Positions 14,501-26,500 of a stretch of DNA of 64,000 bases are shown piece by piece. The stretch is from Gambelia wislizenii (lineage: Eukaryota; Chordata; Lepidosauria; Squamata; Crotaphytidae). Each line of letters begins with the position of its first letter. Positions within the stretch are counted from its first letter, which is position 1. The notes beneath the pieces are model-generated. The model did not search any database. It saw only the letters and a list, made by a program, of their open reading frames with translations, and was not told the origin of the DNA. The stretch lies in NCBI GenBank assembly GCA_030847615.1, contig JAUMIR010000004.1, forward strand, positions 228,202,501-228,266,500, written 5' to 3'. The position numbers and the translations under genes were made by a program.

Positions 14501-17500
14501 TTTGCCACCACACATCAATTCCTGGCTTTTTTCAAGCATTTTCCCCCCCAGCACTGTACTCTGGAATGGAAGAGCTGTTTTAATTTGTTCTTATTGTCAA
14601 AACAGCTAAGAGTCAGAAATCATGGCTGATTTACTATAACTCTGAGCTTTGAAAAGTTACCTTTTAGACTACAGCTCCCCAAACTTTCCAGCCAGCATGG
14701 ACACTGTTGTGCTGATTGGAGAGGCTGAGAGTTGTAGTTCAAAAGTACGGTAACATTGCAAAACTCTGCTACAAATCCCCCAAATTTATTTATTTATTTA
14801 TTTATTTATACCTCACTCTTTAGCCACAAGGCTATCAGAGCGGCTTACAAATTGTTTTAAGCAATAGCAATTTACACATCTACACTGTATTAAGCAGTTT
14901 CCAATGTGTGTTAGCTAATTGCCCCCACAAGTCGGGTACTCATTTTACTGACCTACGAAAGAAAGGATGGAAGGCTGAGTGAACCTTGGAGCCCTCTGGA
15001 ATCTAGTCATAGAATCATAGAATTGTAGAGTTGGAAGAGACCACGAGGGCCGTCCAGTCCAACCCCCTGCCACGCAGGATATCTTGATCAAAGCATCCCA
15101 ACAGATGGCCATCCAGCCTCTGTTTAAAGATCTCCAAGGAAGGAGACCCCACCACGCTTTGAGGGAGTGTGTTCCACTGCCGAACAGTTCTTACTGTCAA
15201 AAAGTTCCTCCTAATGTTGAGGTGGAATCTCTGTTCCTGGAGCTTGCATCCATTGCTCCATGTTCCAGTCTCTGGAGCAGCAGAAAACAAGCCTGCTCCA
15301 TCCTCAACGTGACACCCCTTCAAATACTTAAACAGGGCTATCATATCGCTTCTTAACCGTCTTTTTTCCAGGCTAAACATACCCAGCTCCCTAAGTCTCT
15401 CCTCATATGGCATGGTTTCCAGGCCTTTCACCATTTTAGTTGCCCTTCTCTGGACATGCTCCAATTTGTCCATATCCTTTTTGAATTGTGGTGCCCAGAA
15501 CTGGACACAGTATTCTAGGTGAGGTCTGACCAAGGCAGAATAGAGCGGCACTATTACTTCCCTTGATCTAGACACTATACTTCTATTGATACAGCCCAAA
15601 ATTGCATTGGCCTTTTTAGCTGATGTATCACACTGTTGACTCATGTTCAACTTGTGGTCTACTAGGACTCCTAGATCCCTTTCGCACATAGTCTCGTTCA
15701 GCCAGGTCTCTCCCATCCTATATCTATGCATTTCATTTTTCTGCCCTAAGTGCAGTACTTTACATTTAGTCTGTCCCAAATGATCTTCTTTGTACTCCTG
15801 GTCAATTCCCTTTTACTGTTGGAGATGGGGGAATCTGATTATCAAGGGTAAGTTTGTATTAGTGAAGAAGAGAGCTATTATATTCCTTATGTTTGCACCT
15901 CCTTATCACATGGATTATGCAGGCTCTGGCTCCTTAGATCTGCATGGTGCAAGCCTAAGGGAAAAGAGTAAAGATGCAGTATCTTGATGTTTCAGCTACA
16001 AAAGGTCTTGGAGGTTAGCCAGAAGGACTGGACTATTTTTAATTTTTTTTTTGCCTTGAAGAAAATGGCTAAAATGAAAAGGCAGAGGAATTAATTTGAG
16101 GAACAGATCATTATCTGAAAATTATCACTTTGTTTCCAGCCACACTTATATCCGCCAGCTGCTTACACAGGACTATACATTGTGTACAAAATATCTATTG
16201 TCAGGTGTGATCATGACACATTATATAGTGCATTGTTCTTATGTGTGACAAACGTAAATGGGTGTGTTACACTTCTGTACATAGGGAAAACAGATGTACA
16301 GCTGTTAAGCTGCTGCAAGCAATCAAAATAGCACAAACTCAGTGTCACAATGCTCTAGTGATTTTAAATTAAAGGCTTTCGCTACTTCCCACTTTGTCCC
16401 TCCACAGTCAACTTCCACTATTTTAGCATCTGCTTCCTCATTTTATGTGTTTAGATTTTTTATTTTTTTATTTTTGGTGAGAAAATAGAACTTCTAACAG
16501 ACATCAGAATTTGGAAACGTCAACTTTTTGGGACTACATCTCCCCAAATCCTGCAGCTACCATGTTAGCTGGGGAATTCTAGGAACTGTCTTCCAAAAAA
16601 CAACATCTACAATCACCAGTGTGATCTTAACTTAATCTATTTCACAAGAACATGGATTTGTTCCTTGGAAGGTTGCACTGATGTTGGTCCTGTCCTGGAG
16701 ATTCAGAGCAAAGTACGATAACTTACAGTACATTCTGTTCCCAAATGGAGGAATGGCATTGTGGAACTATTATGTCTTTCTCTCCTTAATTGATTTTAAG
16801 ATGGAAGACAAGGTTGGAAAGCACAAGGGGGTTACAAATGGAAAATGTGCAGGTCAGGATCCTGCCCCCCCACAGCTTCTGTGAATAAATGTGGATGATT
16901 GTGCAGACTCATCCAGAACACCCCTAAATAAAAACCCCATCCAGAATACCCCTAAATATCCTCTAGCTTTCTTGGATACACATTAGATGCTAACATTTGT
17001 GTTGTGCTTGTCTTTTACCTTTTATTATTTGCTTTCAGAGGCAATAAGGGTTGCAATTAGTCAGCTGGAAGCCTTTTACAGTTCTGAAATAGGGAAAGTT
17101 AATGGAAGATGTTGAATGGAGGACTGGGTGTACTTGAAATAAAAATATTTAGTGTACTAATACTATCCCTTTTTCTTTGTGGATGTGGAGGAAGATTATA
17201 AGTGGTCTTGAATAATAACATGGACTTGTAGTGAGAGAAGTACAAGTGCCTTGTTGAGCCATTACCTAGCAACCTGAGATCTGAACATGTTGCCTGACTG
17301 GCAAACTATACATTAAATGGAAATGAATCCCTAACCATTTTAATGAACAAGAGGACTAGTGAAACTGGTGGTTGTTAGCTCCATATCCATTTCTTCAATT
17401 CTTTTTTGGGGCTACTTGCAGTGATCTCTTGGATCTACTCTAGGGCTCTTTCAAATGTGTGTGTGTTTTACACAGGCATGGTTTGCTGAGATGTTCCTAT

Positions 17501-20500
17501 GGACTGAAGGGCATATTCCCCCCCCCTCTGTTTTTAATTTTTTTAAAGAGTTGTAGTGCTGTAGTACGAGCCAGCATAGTGTAGTGTTTTGAGTGCTGAA
17601 CTAAGACACTGGGAGACCCAGGGTTCAAATCCCTGGTTGGCCACAGAAACTTACTGGGTGGTCTTGGGCAAATTACCGGTACACTTATTCAGCAAAGGCA
17701 ACCCCCCTCTGAACAAATTCTACCAACCCCTTCCCCTGATGATAGGTTCACCTTAGGGCCACCACAACAACAATGACAACAACAACAACAACTGCTACAG
17801 TGCAAAGGTGCCATTTTACTATGCACTATAATTCTAAATTTTCTTCCTTTTTTTTTTTTAAGAGAAATGAGTGAAGGATTCTTCTGTAATGTCTCAAAAT
17901 CAGAGAAACCCACTCTAGGGTGGGAATAAAATGTTGCAACTTGTGCTGGGAATTGCCAGAAACATTTAAAAAAAAAATAACTACAACAACAAATACGACA
18001 AACTTTCCTTTTTTAAAATTAAAGTTTCAAAATATAATAAAAGCACAAAGATACATAAAAGCAACATTAAAAAAGAACGTATAAAAGATAAAAAGCTAAA
18101 GAGTTAGAGAAAATAAACAGAAAATGACACATTATATAGAAAGATAACTACCATAAACTTTCATTTCAGTGGTTATACATCAACTATTGCATATACCCTT
18201 CCCCATGTCATCTATTTTTATATACCTCTTCCACCAATCTCTTCCTTTAAATTTGCAAAACCTATAACTGCCAGGTCACTATCCTTTTTTTCCTGCAGAA
18301 AGTCAATCAAGGTCAGCTACAAAGCTGAACTGCTCCAGTTTAACCCCATCTGTTGGATAGGGAAAGAAGAGCCAAAGAAAGATTCACACCTTAGGATAGG
18401 CCCCAGGCAACTTGGGCCTATCTACACGAGGAGCAAAAAATACGAACAGGGGGTAAAAAATCCAAAAAGGCAGGCATTCAAATGTGAACCATCTGCCTAG
18501 ATGATTTTTTTACCCCCCGTAAAGTCTGCGGTGCCGGCGGGGCTAGGAAGGGAGGATGGAGGAGGGCAGCAGGGCCAGGGCTGGAGGAGGACAAAGAGGA
18601 AGAAGGAGGGCAGTGAGGCCAGGGCCAGAGGAGGATAGGGAGGAAGGAGGAGGGCAGTGGCAGCAGTGAGGCCAGGGCCGGAGGAGGACGGGGGGAGGAG
18701 GGCAATGGCGGCAGTGAGGCCAGGGCTGGAGGAGGAAGGGGGGAGGAGGGCAGTGGGGGCAGCAGGGCCAGGGCCAGAGGAGGACGGAGGAGTGCAGCAG
18801 TGGCAGTGGGGGGGGGGTCTGGAGGATGGAGCCAGAGGACAAAGGAAGATAGAGGATGGCAGCGGCGGTAGCAGAGGATCTGGAGCCAGGGCCGGAAGAT
18901 GGAGGAGGGCAGAGGTGGCAGCAGCAGTAGCGGGGTGGTGGTGGCCTGGAGCCAGGGCTGAGGTCCTACCAAGGAGGTGAAGGTGGAGGGAAGAGGAGAG
19001 CGACAGCACCAGCATGGCAATATCTTTACAAAAATGACTGCCAGCTGCTGATTCCCCTCTTTCTAAGCCCCGCCCCCTCTACTTAGCCGGACAATCAGAT
19101 GCACTCCTGTTCGTATCGGTGCGAACAGGAGTGTTTAGATGGGAGAAGTATTCGAAAGCTGCACAGATTTATCCAGCCATGTACTTTGGGGTGAATTTTT
19201 TCCCTCCCGCCCCAAATGACACATATTTATTTGAATGGTGGTCTGTAGAGATCACCGATTTTTTGAATAAATACGTGTCATTTTTCATTGTGTAGATGGC
19301 CCCATAGTTCTCCTTTACATTACACAGTTATAGCACTTTGAACTGCTGTGGAATCTTGAGATTTGCAGTTTTGTGAAGTATTCAGAATTCTGTGCCAGAG
19401 ACCTGTAATGTCTAACTAAATTATAAATCCCAGGGTATTGTAGGATGGAGCCATGGCAGTTTCAAGTGGTATCAAAGTCTTAGAACTGTGTAGAGTGAAA
19501 GAGACATTAGTGTAAGGGTGGAAACTCTGCAACTCCCAGCAACCTTAGCCAACAGAGGTCTTGTCTATATGGGGGGGGGATACAAACTTGTCCAAAAAAG
19601 CAGGCATTCACAATGATGCAACATGTCTTCATGGTCAAAAGAGCCCCCCCCCCAACTCCACATGACCCCTAGCCAGGATGGCAGCCATGAGTAATTTACC
19701 CATGATTTTAAATCTCTGCCAAATATTTTTTTTTATTATTAAAAAAAACAGTTTCCCATGGTGCGCACAAGCGATAGTTCATATTTACAAAAAGAAAGAA
19801 AGAAAAAGAGTTTAAGATTGCCATGTTATTGACTTACCAGACCCTCGCATAGCTGAAAATCTAACATGGCCACAGTCACTTTCCCAGTTTGCTAGTCCTG
19901 CCCCCCCCCATACTTGTCCAGCCAATCAGATTACAGTTGCCCCTCCACATTCGCGACTTTCACATTCGCGGTTTTGATTATTCGCGGAAGTCTACTTCCC
20001 CCCTTCCTCAACACACCCTCCCTTCCCAAGGCAGGGAAGGGCTTAGCCCCTCGTTGCCTTCGGAAGGAGGGGGTGGGGAGCAGCTAACCTGCTCCTTCTG
20101 CGCCCACTCCCTTCCCAAGGCAGCGAAGAGCTTCTGAGGAAGCCCTTCGGTGCCTTGGGAAGGAGGGGTGGGAAGCAGCTGGGGCACTGGTTCTGAGGGA
20201 AGGGAAGCAGCTGGCGCGCTGCCTCTGCTCCCCACTCCCATCCCAAGGCTCCAAAGGGCTTCTGAAGAAGCCTTTTGTTGCCTTGGAAAGGAGGGGGGAA
20301 GCAGCTGGCACGCTGCCTCTGCGCCCCACTCCCTTCCCAAGGCTCCGAAGGGCTTCTGAAGAAGCCTTTCGTTGCCTTGGAAAGGAGGGGGGGAAGCAGC
20401 TGGCACGCTGCCTCTGCGCCCCACTCCCTTCCCAAGGCTCTGAAGGGCTTCTGAAGAAGCCTTTTGTTGCCTTGGAAAGGAGGGGGGGAAGCAGCTGGGG

Positions 20501-23500
20501 TGGGGGGTGGAGAGGAGCAGCGATGGGGCTTTAGAAGCCCCTTCGCTGCTTCTGGGAGGGCGGGGGGTGGTGGAGAGGAGCAGCGATGGGGCTTTAGAAG
20601 CCCCTTCGCTGCTTCTGGGAGGGCGGGGTGGTGGTGGTGGAGAGGAGCAGCGATGGGGCTTTAGAAGCCCCTTCGCTGCTTCTGGGAGGGCGGGGTGGTG
20701 GTGGTGGAGAGGAGCAGCGATGGGGCTTTAGAAGCCCCTTCGCTGCTTCTGGGAGGGCGGGGTGGTGGTGGAGAGGAGCAGCGATGGGGCTTTAGAAGCC
20801 CCTTCGCTGCTTCTGGGAGGGTGGGGGGGGTGGAGAGGAGCAGCGATGGGGCTTTTGCAGCCCCATCACCGCTTTTGGAAGGGCGGGGGGTGGTGGAAAG
20901 GAGCAGCGATGGGGCTTTAGAAGCCCCCTCGCTGCTTCTGGGAGGGCGGGGGGGTGGAGAGGAGCAGCGACGGGGCTTTAGAAGCCCCATCGCCGCTTTT
21001 GGGAGGGCGGGGGGGGGTTCCTGGAGGGCGTGGCATGACCTTTATTTTATTCGCAGTTTTTTCACATTCGCGGGGGTCTTGCGCCCCTAACCCCCGCGAA
21101 TGTGGAGGGACAACTGTACACTGCCTGTTCGTATTTGTGTGAATGCGAGTGTTCAAATGATCGCACATTCGCATGTCGTATGGAGCTTTTTAAAAAATCT
21201 AGATGAAGCCAGACATAGACTTTGCGGTGGATTTAGCTACCCCCCTTCTGAATGACACGTATTTATGTCCATATGAACGGATTGCTGTATGTTCTCATCC
21301 TGTTCGTATTATTTTGACCGTATAGACAAGACTATAGCCAATGGTCAAGAATGCTGCAAGATGTATTTCAGCAACATCTGAAGGGGCATGCAAATCCTCC
21401 CCCAGACTTAGAGGATCACCAGCTGAATATGAGCCTGAAGTGTTACACAGCAGACAAAACAGGCAGTATAATCTTGTGCTGCATTAACAGAAGAATAGTG
21501 TTGGGAAGTAAACTTCCACTGTTTTCTTAGGTATGCCACATTTTAAGTCCGTTATGTGTTTTCTACACCTAGTGAAGAGCAACCATGACGATGAAAGACC
21601 TGGAAAACAGGTTACATGAGAAATTGATGTTTTATCTGGAGAAGATAAGGTTCTTTCTAACTTTATGATTCTATTGATTTCGGTAGGAGAAAAAATTGAC
21701 ATGATATCTTTGGGTGTTGTTGTTTTTTTTGCGTGTGGGGGCAAACATCTTAAGGAAAGGAGCTGAAAAAACTGTTTGTACACCTTGCATCTGATTTACA
21801 CGGTTTGTCTACATGGGCAATAAAATGCATACTCACCCCATATTCACTGACACACAACTTTTCAACTATGCACATTTTCACCGGGGTTTCCTACAGAAAC
21901 CCTGGGTCTATAAAAGTCTTGGTTTACTCCAGTTTTGAGGAGAAAACCCAGTTTTGGGGCTGTGTGGTGGCCAAGGATTGGCTTCAGACAAAGGGCAGGA
22001 CTACCGATGGATGGGATTCTGTTCTGGTGTTTTAATTTTTTTTCAATTGTGTGCATAACTGGAGAAGTGTATCTCCACTTATGCAGTAATACAGTACTCT
22101 GGGACCACATATATTTGTTTATTTGCATGCACTAATGAACATACCCCCCCCCAAACTGGAGCAGCCCTGGCCGTGTGGCTGGAAATAGTATGAGGTATAG
22201 GACATATGATCAGCATAGGGCTTCCCTTTTACTCAGATGCAATTGGACAAACCCTGGTGAGTGTGGCATTTACGGGTCTGGCACAAATCAAAGAAATTCA
22301 CCATGGTTGCAAGGTAGGTGTGGGGTTTCCCACCAGTGTAGACAAGCCCTCAAAAGTAGCTATCTTTCCTTCTCATTGCCCTCTTGATGGTCAGCAGCTT
22401 CCTCCTCATATGATCAATGAAACCAATTAAAGTTTTCTCTATTCTGAAAAGAACCTGAACAACTCTCATGGGAGGTCTTCCGCATGGTTGTAGCCAGAGC
22501 TTGGGAAAATTAAGTGTTTTGTACTACAGCTCTCAGAATCTCCCCAGCTGACTTGGCCACTGGCTGGGAGGGGGCATTCTGGGATCTGTTGTCCAAAAAA
22601 AATAACCTCCCTATGCTCTGATTTTAACAGCTAATGAGGAGTACTGGCTCATAGTAGACACCAATGTAGCATAACTAAAAAAAAAAAAAAAGAGAGAGAG
22701 AGAGAATTCTCAGAACTCTCCTTGGCAGTTCTGAAAATGTGTGGATAGAAGCTGAGTGATGTGCATAGTCATGTGAATTCACTAAGTATTCACTAGGCAG
22801 AAACCTGCCCCCCCCCACATTCCAGGTCATTTGGCTGGCGTCATCATTCTCATAAATTGCATGGTTGATTTGTATTGAGTGAGTGGGTGTTATTAATATA
22901 TTTGGTGGAGTGTGGATGTGGAATAAATGAATGCATAGACATTGCAAAAACTGCCCATTGTTATGGAACTCTGCTTCAACCAGAGCTTGGAAAATGTACT
23001 TTTAGTGGGTTATAATGTTTGGGAGCTGTACTCTCCCCTGGGAAATAAATACTTCAAAGCTCTAGCTTCAGCACAAATTAACCACTGACTTAAACTTTGA
23101 ACACATTGTTGAAGTTGTTAAAAGCGGTAGGCAGAAAGTTGGAGATACAGTTGGCCCTCAGTATCTACAGGTTCTGCATCCACGGATTTAACCAACCATG
23201 GCTTGAAAATATTTGGGCGGAAAAATTCCAAAAAGCAAACCCTGCTGTTTGCCATTTTTATATAAGGGACACCATTTTACTATGCCATTGTATATAATGG
23301 GACTTGAGCATCCACAGATTTTGATATCCATTGGTGATCCTGGAACAAACCCTCAGATACTGTACCGAGATACTGTATTGCTAATATACAGGGAAGAGGA
23401 GAAACGGGCTCATTTTGGGATGTATGACTTTTGCCTTGCAGTTTTGTCTGAGTTTATGTTTCGGACTCTCTTGGTGTTCTCACTTGCATGACTGTTTTAG

Positions 23501-26500
23501 AACTTTACCATCGCAAAGGTAAATTGTACTCTTTGAATCGCTAGTGAAAAATCATATTTGACTTTGCCTGATGCAATGATATGGGTTTGGTTTTCCAAAT
23601 GCTAATGTTAAAGACTCTTGGTAGTTAAATACTGTGGAAATGCTTTCAACATTTACCTCACCCCCAATGCAGATTCATGAAACTGCATGTCCTCTTTTTG
23701 TGGGGGTGGAGAAGTTTATAACCTCAACACAAAGACTTTTCTGATAATTTGCATAACTGCTTACATGGCAGCTTTCTGAGAGGAGTTTGTCCTTGCAGCA
23801 AACAAATGCAGTTTGCTCTTAGTCATCAAGTGAGAGGGACTAAATTAAGAAGATTGAAAAGGGGGACTAGAAAAGCAAAACCCCATTCTAAATTGAGAAG
23901 AATGTAGCTTGATGTTTTTCAAAGCTGTGTACAGGGAAGGGAAATTTCATAGAATGATCTGACTTTCTGCCATGGAAAAAACTAAATGTATGGAGAATAC
24001 CTTTATTCACACTGAACATATTGATATTCAGTCCTCAAAATAATCTTCTCTTTGGAATCACAGTTACTGTTCTTGGACCATGGAAGCTGCAGAACAGCTG
24101 GTATAAAAAGTGAAGGTACACTGTGCAAAACAGCTACTGCAATGATTTCTAGATTTCAAAGACATAGCCATGTTAGTATGGATCAGTGTGCAATGGGATT
24201 TTGTAGCACCTTTGAGACTAACTGTGAGAAAGTTGGTAGCATAAGTTTTCATAGACTTAAGTCTGCTTAATCAGATGCATGGAGTGAAGTGCCTAGGAAC
24301 AGATCTTTATTGCTATGAATGAGCTAGTTGTATCTGTGACCAACAAAAATGCAAAACTTGTGGGTATGGTGATGCGGTGACAAGTTCAGGTTTAATGATG
24401 GTTGTTGGGGAACAAACGCAGGCAGAAAGATATTGCCTAAAGCCAGCATAAAATAGATAGCCATATGAATGGTTGAGTTATTGGAATGTTGTGTGATGCT
24501 GGCTGGGAACCAGAAAGGAGATGTGATAAACTGACCAAGAGAGCCCTCATGACCCTGGGATGTTAACTAGGGCTATAATATGTGTAATGTGCTAGGAAAC
24601 TATTGTCTCTGTTCAACTCACTGTTGATAGACTGGAGTTTGTAGATATAGCCCAATTCTGCTGTTTCTCCTTCCAATCTTCCTTTGTAGTTTTTTTTTTT
24701 TTTTGGTTCGAGAATTGCTGTTCTGAGGTCTGAGATACAATGCCTAAGAAGACTGAAGTGTTCTGCAACTGTTTTTTGTGTATTCTCGATCCTAATTTTC
24801 ATTCCTAATTTATGTTCATTTATCCTTTGGCAGAGATTGGCTTATTTGCCCAATGTAGAGGGCTGAAGAGCATTGTTGACAGAGGATGGCATATATAGTA
24901 ATAGAGGTTTACGAGTGAATGTACCTCTAATATTGCAGGTGATGTGATTAGGTTCTGTGATGATTTTTCCTGAGTAGATGAGGGATGTCTTGGCCAGTAA
25001 CTCCCTCCACCATTCATATGGCTATCTACTTAGCTTGGCTTTAGGCAACATCTTTCCTCCTGCCTTTGTCCCATAACAACCATCTTTAAAACTGAACTTG
25101 ACATCTCATCACCATATCCACAAGTTTTATAATGGCTTTTGTTAGTTTAATATAGTTTGTAACTTATCTACATCTTTTTTCTCTCCCTCTTCAGTGCCTA
25201 AAACAATATATGCAGTTGGCCATCCGTGAAGGTTGTGGTTCTCCCATCCCTTGTCCAGACATGGTGTGCTTAAGCCAGGGGATTCTTCAAGAAACAGAGG
25301 TATCTGCACGTGTCATCTCTCTCCTTTCTTTTTAATCTGCTTTGTTCATTTACATAATGAATATATTAGACTATTTCTTCCCCTTAATTACTCTAATGAC
25401 TACTTGGCAGGAGGCCTACTTGACAGGGGAAACAAGAAACAAGCAGATGGCTCCCCCTTTGTTTTTCCTTTCCTGAGGAAATGTTTACTTGGCATCCAGG
25501 CAGCCTCCAAATTGCTTGCTTAAAAGCCAAAACACCCCCCATTTAATGTCACCAGTCCTCCTTTAGCAATGATTGCTGGAATATGGATGGCATCCTCAGT
25601 TATAAAACAAATTGGAGGAGCTTTTACATGTCACTTACTGTTTAACTTGAAGCTGGGACTATGTGTGTTAATAGCATCTGAGAAGAAATGGCCTTGTGGG
25701 TGGAAGCAGTGGGGTTTTATCTGTACATGTTAGGGTGCATGTGCGTGGAAAACAAACTAGCCATCTTGCAGCTATGAGGATTCTGAAGAAAGTCTGGATG
25801 ACTTATGGATGAAATGGGAGGTGATGAGTATGAAGTCAGATTCTCCCGACTTCCGGTGGCGAGCAAGACGGCGTTGGACGTGTGAGAGTGAAGTTCTGCT
25901 CCAGCTCCATCCAAACTCTGGCAAAAAGGGTTCCAACAACCTAAACCCCCTATTCTGGGAAGAAAAAAGGGAGCTAAGGAAGTGCCCGACGGGGCTCTGG
26001 CAGGGCTCCTTTGGAAAGACGAAAGATGGAGGTTTGAAGTCTAAACAAAGGGGGAGAACTGGAGCGAAGGGCATGAACGCCAAGTTTGGAGTCCTCGGAC
26101 ATCAGCCAATTTGAAACCACTTAAAGAGGGAAAGAGAGACCCGAAAGGGAAGCTAACTAGGGTCCAGCAAGCAAGTATAGTGCTTACTTCTTTATTTTTG
26201 ATAAGACTCCAGGTCAGAGAAAACAGAAAGGAGAGAAACAAAAGAAAGTTGTCTCAACCGGAGAAAGGAGGAAGGATTACTTTCTTCCAATGGGGAAGTA
26301 AGGGAGAAGAACGATTTATAGGAGCGGACGGGAAAGACTGAGAGAAGGAGGAATAAGAAGGAAAAATATAAGAATTATCAAGTAATAAAAGAGGGACACA
26401 GGAAAAAAAATAATTGGTAAATTTAAAAGTGTAAGAAAAAAAAATTAGAAAGTGGAAGGAAAGAGTGCCTGCGTAATGGAACTGATTGGTAAATAGAAAT

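Larger units (their letters stand above)
19934..21116. mobile_element. Tigger-like (TcMar) nonautonomous element with minisatellite interior
   Basis: The terminal inverted repeats are CAGTTGCCCCTCCACATTCG and, inverted, CAGTTGTCCCTCCACATTCG, flanked on each side by TA (19932-19933 and 21117-21118), the mariner/Tigger target. Next to each end sits a subterminal block with TTCGCG. There is no transposase: the interior is two tandem arrays (20090-20500 and 20503-21020). Confidence 0.85.
19557..21333. mobile_element. MITE of the GGGCTTGTCTACA family hosting a Tigger-like insertion
   Basis: Termini GGTCTTGTCTATATGG and, inverted, AGTCTTGTCTATACGG. Outside the insertion it shares AAATGACACGTATTTAT-type blocks with 18414-19303. 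A TA-flanked element occupies 19934-21116 within it, so this copy is older than that insertion. Confidence 0.68.

Noticed and set aside
20503..21020. Regularly spaced repeats resembling a CRISPR array
   Set aside because: Spacers are near-identical G-rich sequence rather than unique, the host is a vertebrate, and no cas genes exist. It is a minisatellite.
18478..21090. Long overlapping open frames rich in Pro/Leu or Gly/Ser on both strands
   Set aside because: They follow tandem-repeat periods, occur in several registers at once, and lie in minisatellites inside MITEs. No domain, splice or start evidence.
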